Part shown: positions 33,841 to 45,600 of the stretch, one piece after another
Layout of the letters: each line of letters opens with the position of its first letter
Position numbering within the stretch: position 1 is the stretch's first letter
From: Cyclospora cayetanensis
Lineage: Eukaryota; Apicomplexa; Conoidasida; Eucoccidiorida; Eimeriidae
Assembly: GCF_002999335.1 (NCBI RefSeq)
Contig: NW_020312763.1
Coordinates: 62,001 to 126,000, forward strand
Reading direction: 5' to 3'
Length of the DNA: 64,000 nt
Made by a program: the position numbers and the translations under genes
The notes under the pieces: generated by a model
Database searches by the model: none
Told to the model about the DNA's origin: nothing
The model's input: the letters and a program-made list of their open reading frames with translations, nothing else

Positions 33841-36800
33841 ATGCCGGCACCAACGTCACTTTCCAAATCAACGTCAACTCCAAAATCAACGTCAACCCCT
33901 CCAGCAGCAGCGCCTCTGCCTTCCGCTTCGGTGTCGGTTGCCCTCCGAATACGGCCAGTGCCTTCCGAAGCTTGTGCGGCAGTCAGTTGCCTCGAAGTTG
34001 CGGAGGTGGCAGACGCACAGCGAGCGCTTGTCACGCTTCGAGGCAAGGGGGGAGCAGTGTCTGAGTTCTCGTTTGATACCGTCTTTTTAGACAATCCTTC
34101 CAAGGAAGGCCAAGTGGAAATCTGCCGGCAGGCGATACTTCCTAACACGCAAAAACACGTATTTGCACGGGTAGCAAAGCCGCTCTGCAAATCCGTCCTT
34201 CAAGGCATCGACGCCTCCATTCTCGCCTACGGCCAAACAGGTAAGCAGGGGGCCTAAGGGCATTTTACTGCACAGTTCTCTCTCTCGCGCGCGCACATGC
34301 GCATGCGCATGCGCATGCGCATGCTGTTGTTGAAGCAAGTTCAGCAACTCTTCGTTGTAGCAAAGTCCTACCTTTTTCCTGCATTGCGGGAAGAGCGCCG
34401 AGGACGAGGCTTGATCCAAGCGCGCGGTGGCGAAACCAGCAGCGCCAACAAGAGGCGCATACAATACACAAAATACAATGCACACCATACAAAATAAAAT
34501 ATACAATATACAGCATACAATATACAACATGCAATATTCAGCATACAAAATACAACATTCAACATACAAAATACAATATACAACATGCAATATTCAGCAT
34601 ACAAAATACAACATACACCATGCAATATTCAACATACAAAATGCAATATACAGCATACAATATTCAACATACGACATGCAACATACAAAATACAATATAC
34701 AGCATACAAAATACAATATACACCATACAATATGCGATATACAAAACGCATCTCGATGTGCACACTTTCAAGATGCGTTGGATATGCGTTTGTGGATAGG
34801 CAGCGGGAAGACGTATACGGTCTTAGGACCGCTAGATGCCGAGGGTCAGAGTAATCCAGAGCAGCAAGGACTGCTTCCGAGAGTAATTTTGTTGTCACTT
34901 CATCCTTCTAGAAGTTTGCTTCCTCGAAAGTCGTGGATTTTGCAGCTAGCATCTGTACAGGCCGCAGTCACACTCTCAAATGCGCTACCCGAGAAGGCGC
35001 TTTGAGAGAAACCTCTTCGCTTCCTACTGTCTTTCTGATCTCTCTCTGCACACCCACGCATTTTGAGGGCTGCTTCTCTCTGTCTGTTTGTCTGTCTGTC
35101 TTTTTTTTCTCTCTCTATTTTGGACTGCCTCAAGAAGCTCTTTCCCCCGCATACGCTTGCCCTTGCCTCGTCTCACCTGCCTTCCTTCTGCCAGTCCCCT
35201 CCTTTCTTAAGGCCGCTTTACACACAGACACCCTCCAGTACACCTGCATGCGTACACATCCCTCTGTGTGGCTTGTCCTACCTTGTATATCTTCTGCTCC
35301 GTTCTTCTTTGTGCTGTTTCTGCTTTCTTTTCGCCTATTCCATCCCCTCCCTCGCTCTTTCTCCCCTGCCCCGTCTCGATCGGTCCTGTGTGTATTTCTG
35401 TATGTGTATTTCTGTATGTGTATGTATGTGTACTTCTGTATGTGTATGTATGTGTATTTCTGTATGTATATTTCTGTATCTGTATGTATGTGTATTTCTG
35501 TATGCGTATGTACGTATGTATATGTATGTATGTGTCTCTGCAGTGCCTGCGGTACCTCTTTAAACGGCTTCCACCACAGCAGAGACAGCAGCCGCCGCTG
35601 CAGCAGCAGGAGGAGGAGACAGGGACTGCTGGGGGGGGGGCAGCAGCTGAGGAGATGGTTGACTCAGATTTGTCTGCCTCAGAAGCAGCGCAGGAGGACG
35701 GGGAGCGGAAGGGGGAAGCGTGTACTGTGGGGTGGAAGATGGAGGTGCAGTTTATTGAAATTTACCAGGAGCGCATCTACGATTTGCTTGCCTCTTCTTC
35801 AGTTTCTGAAGGGGCTTCCAGAGCAGCTCTGCCTCTGCAGTCCACAGGATCAGGCAGCGTTGGAGGAGCACCAGCATCGTACAGCGTTGGAAGCGCCTGC
35901 TCACCCCCTTCGGCGGGGGGAGGAGGAGCAGGAGTTCTCGCCGTTCGCTTCGACAAGCATGGCAAAGGAGCATATGTTGCAGGGGCTGTTCGGCGAGAGG
36001 TCATGTGTCTTGGCGATGCCTTGGCGGCTTTTCGAAAAGGCCTCAAGACACGACGCACTTCGGGGACGAAACTCAATGCCTCAAGCTCGCGTTCACACGC
36101 TGTCTTCTCCGTCTTTCTCTCACAAAGCAGAGTCAACAGTGCCCTCGGCATGGATACCCCTATAGAAGTGACAGCGCAGCTCCACCTCGTCGATCTTGCG
36201 GGGAGTGAGCGACAGAAAGACACGCAGGCAGGCGGGGAAAGGTGCGTTCGTACACCGAGAGAAACATGCGCCATTTGTACAGACAAGACTGCCCTTGAAA
36301 CGATAGAAAAAACACTTACACACATCATACACACATCATATACACATCACACATGTATGTGCCTCCTACGCGTCTGAGAGAGAGAGAGTCTTCTCAGGCT
36401 GCAAGGCCTCGATAGCGTCAAGCGCTGCTCCTCTTTCTTCATCTCCTGCTCTTTTGCACATTCACTTGTGGCATAGCACATACACCTAGAGGGCATACAA
36501 CATATGCTGAATGAGAATTCAACATGCAACATGCATGCGTAGGACATATACACGTAGGACTGCACATAGACATGTAGGCCATATACACACTGTATACACA
36601 GAGACATATAGGCCATATATACACTGCATACACAGAGACATGTAGGCCATATACACACTGCATACACAGAGACATATAGGCCATATGTACACTGCATACA
36701 CAGAGACATATAAGACATACATACACAGCATACGCATATAGGACATATGTACACAGCATATACATACACATGTAGGACATATATACACAAAGCATACACA

Positions 36801-39800
36801 TCGACGTGTAGGATATATATACACCAAAACGGGGGAAGATCGGCGCTGTTCGATGCTCCTGCTGTTTGCTGCAGCAGCTGTCGGACTGTGTATTTTGGCT
36901 GGTTGGGAAGCGTCTGTGCGACTTTAGGCTAAGGGAGGCTGGCAAGATCAACTCCTCCCTCTCCGTTTTGAGCCAAGTTGTACGAGAGCTAGCCGACGGA
37001 GGAGGGTCAAACGGGGGGGGTGGACATGTGCCTTATCGTGACAGCAAACTGACCTTTTTGTTGATGAGTTCGCTGGGGGGGAACGGCAAGGCAGCTCTCA
37101 TCGCAACCCTCAGTCCACTGCAGCAGCATGCGACTGAATCTCGAAGCACACTCACCTTCGCTGCCCTCTCGAGGAATGTTCGCTTGCGTCCTGTTACCAA
37201 CCAGGCCTTGACTTTATCGCACGGTAAGACAGGGAGAATGCAGGAGGAGGGAGGAAGATCAAAAAAGACACGTTCAGGGAGAGGTCTGCAGAGTTTTGAA
37301 AAGGGTGCATTGTGGTGTACATACACACAGAGATATGTGCACAGAGACATATACACAGAGACACACATACATACACATACATACAAATACACACAGAGAC
37401 ACACAGAAACACATACACACAGAAACACAGAGACACACGGAAACACATACACACATACACATACACACAGAGACACACATACACATGCACACAGATACAC
37501 ACATACAGACGCACATACACAGAGAGAAGGGGGAAAAAATTTGCGTCAGATTTTTTTCTTCGGCTGCCTGCCGTGTAGAGCTTTGATCGCCACCTTGCGA
37601 AGCTCTTTCTTTTACTTTATTTTTTGCATTTGCTCTCGTATTTGACTGCTGTGTTTCGCAGAAAGGGTGTTGGCCCTTGTGAAGGAACGCGCGGAGATGG
37701 TTGCCGAGGTGAAGCGACTGCGCGCTAAACTATCTCTGCTTGGGGGAAATGACGAGTGCGATGCTCAGCTCCAGGAGGTGGAGGCAACAAGGGAAACGGA
37801 AGAAGGCAAGAAGGAGAAGGAGGAGGTAGAGGAAGGCAAGAAGGAGATGGAGGAGGGCGATGTGCCTTCAGAGATCGGCTCTGAGGGCACAGCTGATTTG
37901 CTGCAGGCCCTTATTGACGCAGCGGAGGAGGCGGAGCTGGCGAAGTCTCAGCTGCGGTGTCTGCTGACTGCTGCTTGTCAAGTGCGTGAGATGTATCCCT
38001 GCTACTGTTGGTACTGGCCGCCTCCTGTGCTGGCTGCGTGTTGATGAGGCTGCCTTTTTTCTGCATGCGCGTGATTTTTTCGAGGGAGCCAGAAAAAGAG
38101 GGGAAAGGGGGAAGAAAGGTGCTGCGAGCGAGGCGCTGGAAGGAGCTGAGCGTCTACGTAGAACTTCTGCTGCTGTTGTTGTTGCTGTTGCTGTTGTTGC
38201 TGTTGCTGCTGTCGTGGCATGCGTGGTGGCACCAAGTTGCTGTCTCTTGCGCGCAGGCGGAAAAGCGGGAGCTCCCTCTCGCCGACTGCATGTCCTCGTC
38301 GTCGTCGTGTGCGGTGGAGTTTAAGCCTCAAAAAGCCGAGGAGGAAGAACGCGAGCGAGGCGAACGGCAGGAGCAGCAGCACTTACTTCAGCTCCTGATG
38401 CGACACGCCTTGTACAGTCCCCAGCTGCAGCAGCAACTTCAGAAGGAAGGCCTTTTTCGTGAGGACGGGGGGGCAGCCAGCTTTCTCTGTCAACAGGCAA
38501 TGCTGGTGCGGCTGCTGGAATCACGAAACTGCATCGATCGGGGGATTCATGAGGACGACACCACGCATGTGCTGCCTGCGGAAGCACACCCTGTATTTCT
38601 ACTGAATTCGAGCGCTGCTGCAGTCGCAGAAGCGCTCGTAAAGACATTGAGGAAAGTGCTGCCTCTGCTGAAGCTCCGAGAGGCACTCACAAGGGAGCAG
38701 TGCAAGCTCTCTGAAGGGCGAGGCAAGCCGACAAGCGCAGAAAACGCAACACACGGAGCACCGAGAGAAGCAGCAGCGAGAGAAGCAGCAGAGAGAACAA
38801 CAGAGGAAGCAACAAAGACAACCAAAGAAGCGGCCGTAATCGCAGGAGCCGCCGCAGAAGATGCAGCGAAAGAAGTAACAGAAATATCGGAAGCAGCAAT
38901 CGTGATAGACGATGCAGCCACAGAAGCGGTACCAGGATCAGCATCTATTTCACGGCTGGAGGAGGAGTTCAGCATGAACGCTTCTGATACTTCAAGCGAA
39001 CTGTTGGAAACGAGTAGTTTTCTGCCTTTTTCAGAAAAAAGAGGCGGCAGCGTTTCCCCCCTGTGCGCGACTGAGAGTTCGGTGCTGCCCTCTGCTGCTA
39101 CGTCATTTGATGCTGAGGTAAGCTGGAACGGCACTTGTTGTCTTTCTGGATTTCTGCATGCGGAGCTGTTAGCGTTTTACTGGTTTTATTGCGACGGCGG
39201 CTTATCTCTCTCTGTCTCTCTCTCGCGAGAGAGAAAGAGAGAGAGAAAAGCGAAGAGCAGCGCTGGTCTGTGGGCGTTGCAGCGCTGCTCTTGATAAGTT
39301 GTTGCGCATGAAGTGGATGTTTCGATGAAGCCTTCACTCGCCGCTTTCTCTCTCTCTCTAGCTGCTGCTGTGGCTCCCTGTTGCTGCCTCAGTTTGTAGC
39401 CGCTGCCCAGCTGCTGGAGCGTTTGGCAGAGGCAGGCCTTATGGAAGCGGCAGAGAGGGAGGAGGAGAAGGCACCAGCGGGGATGCTGCGACTGCTACAA
39501 CCGCGTCAGCAGCGGGAGGCTCAGGAATGTCAAAAGGGAGAAGGTGGAGTGGCCTCTGCAGGAGCAGCCTTCAAAGTGTGGGGGGAGAAGGTGGATGTCG
39601 CTCTCAGGCAGCTGGTGAGGCTTCGCGGCTTCGAGTTGTGCCCTCGAGGAGACGCTTTGGCAAGACGCGACGATCAGTGTCTCTCTGGGAGTGAGGCTAC
39701 GCTGTTTCCAGATAGCGGGGGATCAGCGAAGGAGGCTTTGTTGCAAAAAAAACAAGACAGCAGCAGCGGGGGCATAGACGGCAGGCAGTCCCTCTCCTGG

Positions 39801-41483
39801 GCAGGAGAGCATTTCCAGCCTCGAGGGTTCAGCGGCTCCTCAACACTTCCAAGTCGGAAAGTCAGTGGCGCAGAAACCTCTGTGTGCAGCCTTCCTCCTC
39901 CTCCTGACTCAGAGCAGGAGGCTCTGCAGACAGCAGTTTACCCCCCCAAAGTGCGAGCAGCTCATCGTCCTCCGGAGGGAAGAATCTGCAGCGGGAGTTG
40001 TTCACAGGCCACCCCTGCTGTGTTGTTTTCGCTGCAAGGCACAGAGGAGAACGATAGAGAAGCTCCCGTATCACCGCTTCTACCCGCAGCAGACGCCGCA
40101 TTAAATAGCGCAGCAGCGGCGAGAGACTTGATGGACTGCTCCTCCCTGGAGGGCCCCTGCCTGCTCAGCGAACATCCCGAAATCAGTCTCCACGAGACGC
40201 TGGAGAAGGAACGCCGCCACAACGAAGCTCTAGAGACGCGAGTTGCAGAGCTAGAGGCACAACTGAAAAGTCTCGCGATTCGCCTCCCCCTCTCAGAGGA
40301 GGAGCAGCGCAGCCTTGAAACAACGCCACAGGTACAGCAGGTCTCAGAGATAGCGAACAGCCACGTAGGTTGCTTAGGCAAGATTTTCACCTTGCAGCAA
40401 GCAAGCACCTATGATTTACACTCTGCTGTATATATATTTGTATGCATATTAATATTTAAATCCATAAAAATACATATATATATATGTATATATATCGCTC
40501 CTTGCTGCCACTGAAAATTCTAGGCGGCGGCCCCCCCCCCCCTGACTTGTTAGATTCCTTGGTATATATTGTACTCTCTGGTGTAGGCATACATGGCGTT
40601 TCTTCCTGCTCGCGTGTATGGCTGTTACCGCTTTTTATGGGGGGGAGCAAGAGGCAATGTTGTGCCTTTCTGTGCAGTCTCTAGACTCGCCAGCCTTTCT
40701 GTCTACGCCTGCCTGTGTGGGTTCCTGGTGCCGTAGGGGACGCCGCACGCGTTGCTGCCGCTATCGCTTCCCCTCGCCGCTGTCTCCGACGGCTTCTGGC
40801 TGGTGAGGGGGCCCCTTACCTTCCAGGTTCACTCGGAAGACAGGAAGGTCGGCTCTAGGGGTGGCCTTCCCGCAAAGGGGGGGGGGGGGCCCTGCTTTGT
40901 CAGCATCTGGAAGGCGAGGGAGGGGGATGGCGGAGAGGAGGAGACGGGATTGTGGCTGCTTGACAGCGTTTCCTTCTCGCTGATCAAGAAAGTCAGCCGC
41001 GTGCTGGAGAGTGGCAGAAGCAAGACTGCCTCCACGGAGGCTGCCGCTGGCGAGGAAGAAGATGGGCCCTACGCATGCGATGGGGTGGGAGAAGACGGGG
41101 GCCCCTCTGGCCCTGCTGCTGCATGGGGGCCCCTGTCGCGTTTCGTGTATCGCCTCTACTTCCGTCGGCCAGTCTGCTCTTTTCTGCATCTGGTGAAGGG
41201 TGCAGAGGCGGCAGGTGAGGGGGGGGCCCCTAGGGCCCCCGCGCCCACCTCGTGGCTTACGTTGGCGATGGACGAAGCGGCGTTGAGACGCTGGGGGATC
41301 GTTTCGCCGAAGGATTGTGACAGGCTCGTCTTGTGTGCCATGCGGCGGGGAGCAGGAAGGGCCCCTAAATGTCTGGTGCAGCCTGCGGTACAGAGGGCCT
41401 TTGCTTTTGATGCGAGTCTTACTGCTGCTGCGCTCGTTCCAGCAGCCGCTTCGGGGGCAGAGAACGAAGCGGCGCGTGTTTGA
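33841..41483 (+). CDS. Kinesin motor protein
   Basis: Eight exons (33841-34240, 34800-34882, 35544-36241, 36928-37223, 37662-37981, 38257-39117, 39393-40331, 40737-41483) join in phase and give 1447 residues. The motor domain is N-terminal: [14 protein letters not shown]-loop GQTGSGKTYT (split by intron 1 inside its second Gly codon), [16 protein letters not shown], switch [10 protein letters not shown], switch [29 protein letters not shown] and [12 protein letters not shown]. It is an ATP-driven microtubule motor. Compared with a standard motor of about 340 residues, it carries Gln/Glu- and Gly/Ser-rich insertions in exon 3. The rest holds coiled-coil stretches ([39 protein letters not shown]), an Ala/Glu/Thr-rich segment and a C-terminal region in exon 8 that I do not recognise. 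The last join (40331 to 40737) rests on phase only. The kinesin subfamily is undetermined. Confidence 0.9.
34283..34324. repeat. Alternating purine-pyrimidine (GCGCAT)n tract
   Basis: CGCGCG followed by repeated GCGCAT units in kinesin intron 1, with strictly alternating purine and pyrimidine. Confidence 0.85.
34458..34745. repeat. AT-rich ATACAA-type tandem repeat in kinesin intron 1
   Basis: Nearly 290 bp of imperfect repeats built from ATACAATATACA, CATGCAATATTCAGC and CATACAAAATACA blocks, ending about 55 bp before the acceptor at 34798-34799. Confidence 0.9.
35393..35540. repeat. TATGTGTATTTCTG-type repeat in kinesin intron 2
   Basis: Imperfect tandem copies of a 14-20 bp unit TGTATGTGTATTTC, running up to the acceptor CAG at 35541-35543. 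Confidence 0.9.
36310..36830. repeat. 34-bp tandem array in kinesin intron 3
   Basis: About five clear copies of a 34-bp unit (GACATGTAGGCCATATACAC followed by ACTGCATACACAGA) at 36565-36715, with degenerate relatives to about 36830 and CACA/CATA repeats at 36310-36360. Confidence 0.85.
37318..37525. repeat. ACACAGAGAC-type repeat in kinesin intron 4
   Basis: Imperfect CA/ACATAC/ACAGAGACAC repeats between exons at 37223 and 37662. Confidence 0.9.
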
Positions 41484-42698
41484 GTGGTCATCGCGTTCTG
41501 CTGGAGGAGAATTTCCTCACGCTGCTAGTACAGCCTCTGCCTGCCGAGAGCTTTCTCTCGGCAGGCAGAGGCTGCCTGATGAGGGAGAAGGGAGGGCAGT
41601 ACTAGCAGCGGCGCTTCCTGGGGTAGCCGGCTAAGCAAGAGGTCCGTCGTCGTTAGGCCTCTTGCGTGTCAAATTGCGTGTGTTTGAAGTAAACAAGGGA
41701 AGGAGAAGCGGCACCCGTGGATTTGGTTGGCCCTTCCTCGTTCCTCAAAACAAAGATTCGTGGAGGTAGGGGGCTGGAGAATAACCAGCGCTGCCCTCTT
41801 GCCCGCTTAGGAGAAAAGGAGCATGTCTGAGAAATCCAAAGTGCCACGTCCAGAAAAGCCTCTCTGGGGCTTTTTTTTCTCGGTAAACAGTGCACACACG
41901 CATGCAGAGGATCGGGAGGTCGAGTCTGCGAGAGGGCCACCCAGGCAGGCAGCAGGTGGGACTGTTAGAAGTGCAACAACAGCAGGTGCAGCAGCAGCAG
42001 TTCGAGTCGCTGCCTAAGAAGTGCGGTGCCTCGCCTTGGCTGCTGCTGGCTGCAAGGCCACCAGGCATACGTGCAGCGCAGGCTATACAGCCCTCAAGTT
42101 TGTCCGACTTTTTTTGGTAGTAGGCTTTTCCTATAGAGGAGGCTCCACGTAGGTCGGGGAGCAATGCACACGACGTTTTTATGCACGCCTTGATGTTTCT
42201 AGGGAGCAGCAGCAGCCTCTCTCCCTCTGGCACTCCTGGCCTTTAGTTACTTTAGTGATACTTTCGTCGTTGCCTGCATACAGGTAGGCGCCTCTGAATT
42301 TGCGAGAAAAAACAGCGTGCTAACGCTACCGTCTGCTTTTTAATCAACACCGCTATGGCGATCTGCCCGCCACCATCGCCTCTTCTCAACCCTTGTGCTG
42401 CCTCTCTATGGGCACCCCTTACTCGGGTGCGTATACACTGTAACACCCTTGAATGATCGCTTTTAAGACTAATAGTTTTGTTGAAATAATTCGGCTGCTC
42501 CTCGTTAGAGGATCAAGAGGCTCTCGTGCTCCGCCCCCTTCCCCCTCCTCCTCGTACAAATGCAAGAGAGAAAAAAAGAAAGAAAGAGAAGGCACCCATC
42601 CTACGCAAAAGGGTCCAGAAGGCATACAAAAGCGCCTTGTAAATATATATATATATATATATATATCGCGCGACGTCCGCGATTGTAGCGCATGCGTC
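41484..42698. other. Intergenic region between convergent kinesin and Pol5-like genes
   Basis: It holds both 3' UTRs, the large inverted repeat at 41521-41609 and a (TA)n tract at 42642-42666. No coding frame is supported. Confidence 0.55.
41521..41609. repeat. Nested perfect inverted repeat (hairpin)
   Basis: The inner arms 41531-41550 and 41555-41574 are a perfect 20-bp inverted repeat around a CTTT loop. The outer arms GCTGCTAGTAC (41521-41531) and GTACTAGCAGC (41599-41609) are also perfectly complementary, leaving a one-sided 24-base bulge. It lies 38 bp after the kinesin stop codon. Confidence 0.95.
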
Positions 42699-45600
42699 TC
42701 AATGGGTAGCTGGTGATGGTTTGTGCCTTTTCGGGGGCCTCTGAGCTTCTCGCGGGGCAGTGTCTCGTTCCTCTATGCTTGCTGCCGCTGTATCATGAGA
42801 GGGCTTCTCCTCTGCCTCAGTTGCTCGCGCGATAAGTGCGCAGATCGAACTCGCAAGGCGCTCCGACTTGTTGTCGCCTGCTGCTGCGGCAGCCTGCTGC
42901 AGAATTTCCTCCACAGAGCGGCCGAGAGTGACTTGCAGCTTCTTCGGAAATGCCTCGAACTGTCTGACGTTCTCTTCGGAGACATTGGACTGGGGTCTAG
43001 ACCGACGAAGGAAAATCTGCAGCAACTGCTGGAGGTGCTTCATCTCTTCGCGGATTGCCATCTGCTTCTGAGCAGCGCTGCTGAAGAGGCAAGACGTCGC
43101 AGCCTCATCCAGCGCGTTTGTCTCTTGTTCCTCTGCCTTCTGCTGCCTCCTCTGCTTCGCATGCGTCTTGCGGTCCTCTGGCCCCTCTTGCTGCGGGGGG
43201 GTTGGCATTACCGTCGCTGTAGCGATGTCTCTAAGTAGCTCCAGTAGTCCCCGCAAGCTGTAGACAGCGAAATCCGCCAGAGAACGCAGCGCCTGCTTGG
43301 GGAGAGCCTGCTGCCCTGATACAAGGACAGCAGCAGCCTCTGCAGCAGCTCCCCTAACGTGTGGGAGCACTTCGCCATCTGCAGCGTGCCCTTTGGTGAG
43401 AAGGCAGCTCAGGATAAACTGCCTGTTGACAGTGCGCTGCGAATGTTGACCCTCTTCAGCAGCTGCCACAGCAGCAGCAGCAGCGGCGTCCGCAAGCGCA
43501 GCCGTCTCGACACGTCTGCACACCTGCAAGGCCACCTGTGTCAATTCGCGTCTAACAAAAGGAGAGCGAGACACGCGCGCCGACTCGAAAAGATCGCAGC
43601 TATAAAAGGCATCCGGCCGTCGCTCTGCCACAGTCATGAAGAAAGGCCCTCCCAAATGGCAGCGACGGAGTCTGGCACGCGCTGCAACCGATACTGCAAC
43701 GAACTGAGAAAGGATAGAAGGGTGTACTACGGAGGGCGCTGAGATTAGCCTTGCCGTTTGGCTGGCAGGCGAAGGCATCTCTTTGACGAGCCCGCAATAC
43801 GCATCTACGTGGCTTTCAAGCTTGTGCATCCTTAGAAGCATCTCTACTCCAAGCGACTGATTTTGTGTTGCGAGCTGCAATGGCAATTTGCGGCTGCAAC
43901 AACGCAGCACACTTCCCATCAACTCCGCCAGCATTACCCACAGGGAGCACCCGATGACTCTGCGCTGCTCGTCATCCCCGAAGCCTCCCATTGCCACCTC
44001 CATGCGACACACGCCACTGTCCGATGTAGCGGCAGCAGGATTCTTGCTCAGTCCTTCCAGCAAGCAGCGCAAGCGGTCCTTCTCCTCGAGAGACGGCAGG
44101 AGGGGGGGCAACGACACCTGCGGCCTTGCCGCCGCTTGCTTTCTCTTGCGAATGCTCGAACTGGCAGAAGCAGGAGGCGCAAGAAGGGAGAGCAGTCGCT
44201 GCTCTTGCAGAGACTGGTAGCAGAGAACAATAGCTGAAGACTTGCGCTGGTGCTTCGTTCTGCTGCCATCACCACACCCCCTGGCAGCTCCTTCTGCTGG
44301 GGCGTGCCAGGACTGAGCAACAGCATTGAGCGCCGTTTCAATGGCCCTTTTAATCTTCTTTGCAAGGTCATCATACACAGCAAGCTTCTGTTGTCTCTGT
44401 CTGGATTGCGCGGCCTGCACCAGCACCCTACTGAAAGCAGCAAACAGACCGGTCAGCACCTCAAGAGACAAAACGCTGCGACTGTTGCTATCCACGTACA
44501 CCTGGAGCGCCGCCAGAGCCCTTAGCCGCAACTCGCCTAATCGCTGCCGCTGCCGTAAGAGCAGCTTCCTTTGAGATAGCATGCCGCGTTGCTTGAACCC
44601 CCCAGGAGGACAGTACGCACCTGGTAGCGGGCACAAACAGATACGATACACATACACACAAACATACGTTTATAGATATGCATATATATATACATATATG
44701 CATAGGCATACATGTATATATATATACATACATATACGCCCTAGAGGTAGTGGAACTATGCCCTGTATCGATCAGCGTTGTGACCGCTCGTGGGATTGGC
44801 CTACTCATAGGAGAGAGCAGCGAACCGGATGGCGAAGAAATAATCACAGGCGTCATAATTGCCCAAATTTAGAACCCCCACCCTCCCCCCTGACATTCAG
44901 CGCGCACGTGTGTATAGGCTCACCGGGTAGCGCCATCTCATCAGCAAGTGCTTTCAGTGCTGCTTCAGGGGAAAGCTCAATTGCCGAGGGGTCTCCGTCC
45001 TCGTCCATAGACGCCGCCACTTCGACACCTTCTTCTTCCTCCAACGCCGCCTGCGATTTTCTAGCACAACGCTTCGCGCAATATTTCGTTGTTTCTCCGT
45101 CTTCTTCTTCTTCTTCTGCTGCTGCCGTCTCGTCCTCATCATCCGAAGGATCTTCCTCTCCACTGTCTGCAGAAGAGGTGCTTGCTTCTTCACTGGCTAA
45201 CTCAACCCCATTGGCACTATCTGTCTCTTTAGAGTTTTGAAAGTGTTGCTCCCCCGCCTGGGGGCCCCCCGAGGACGCTGAGGCAACGGCGAGAAGCTTG
45301 TAGAGGGTCTTGCGCTTTGCGAAGCAGCAAAGCGATCTCCACAAGGCTCCGGCGATTTCGCGAAGCAGTCCGCTAATTGCCGAATTTCCGCCTAAGAGAA
45401 GCAGCGTACAGCTCACTGCCGCCGCCTTCGCTTGCGCAGAAACCGCAGCCTCCTTGCTCTCAGGGTTGCCCTCCTTCAAAAAGGCATAAATGGGGGGCAC
45501 CAGCTTCAGCAGCTGCTGCAGCGCATGCACGGAAGCTTCCAGGGCCTCTTCCGCCTCTTCCCGACGTGCAGCTGCCGCCGCCGCAGCAGCAGCCGGCTGT

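Noticed and set aside
34933..36165. 410-codon plus-strand frame overlapping the kinesin
   Set aside because: It runs through kinesin intron 2 and its repeat and reads exon 3 in the wrong frame. The kinesin motifs are in the other frame.
36347..36951. Cys/Tyr/Met-rich minus-strand frames that look like a repeated peptide
   Set aside because: Reverse readings of the 34-bp intronic minisatellite.
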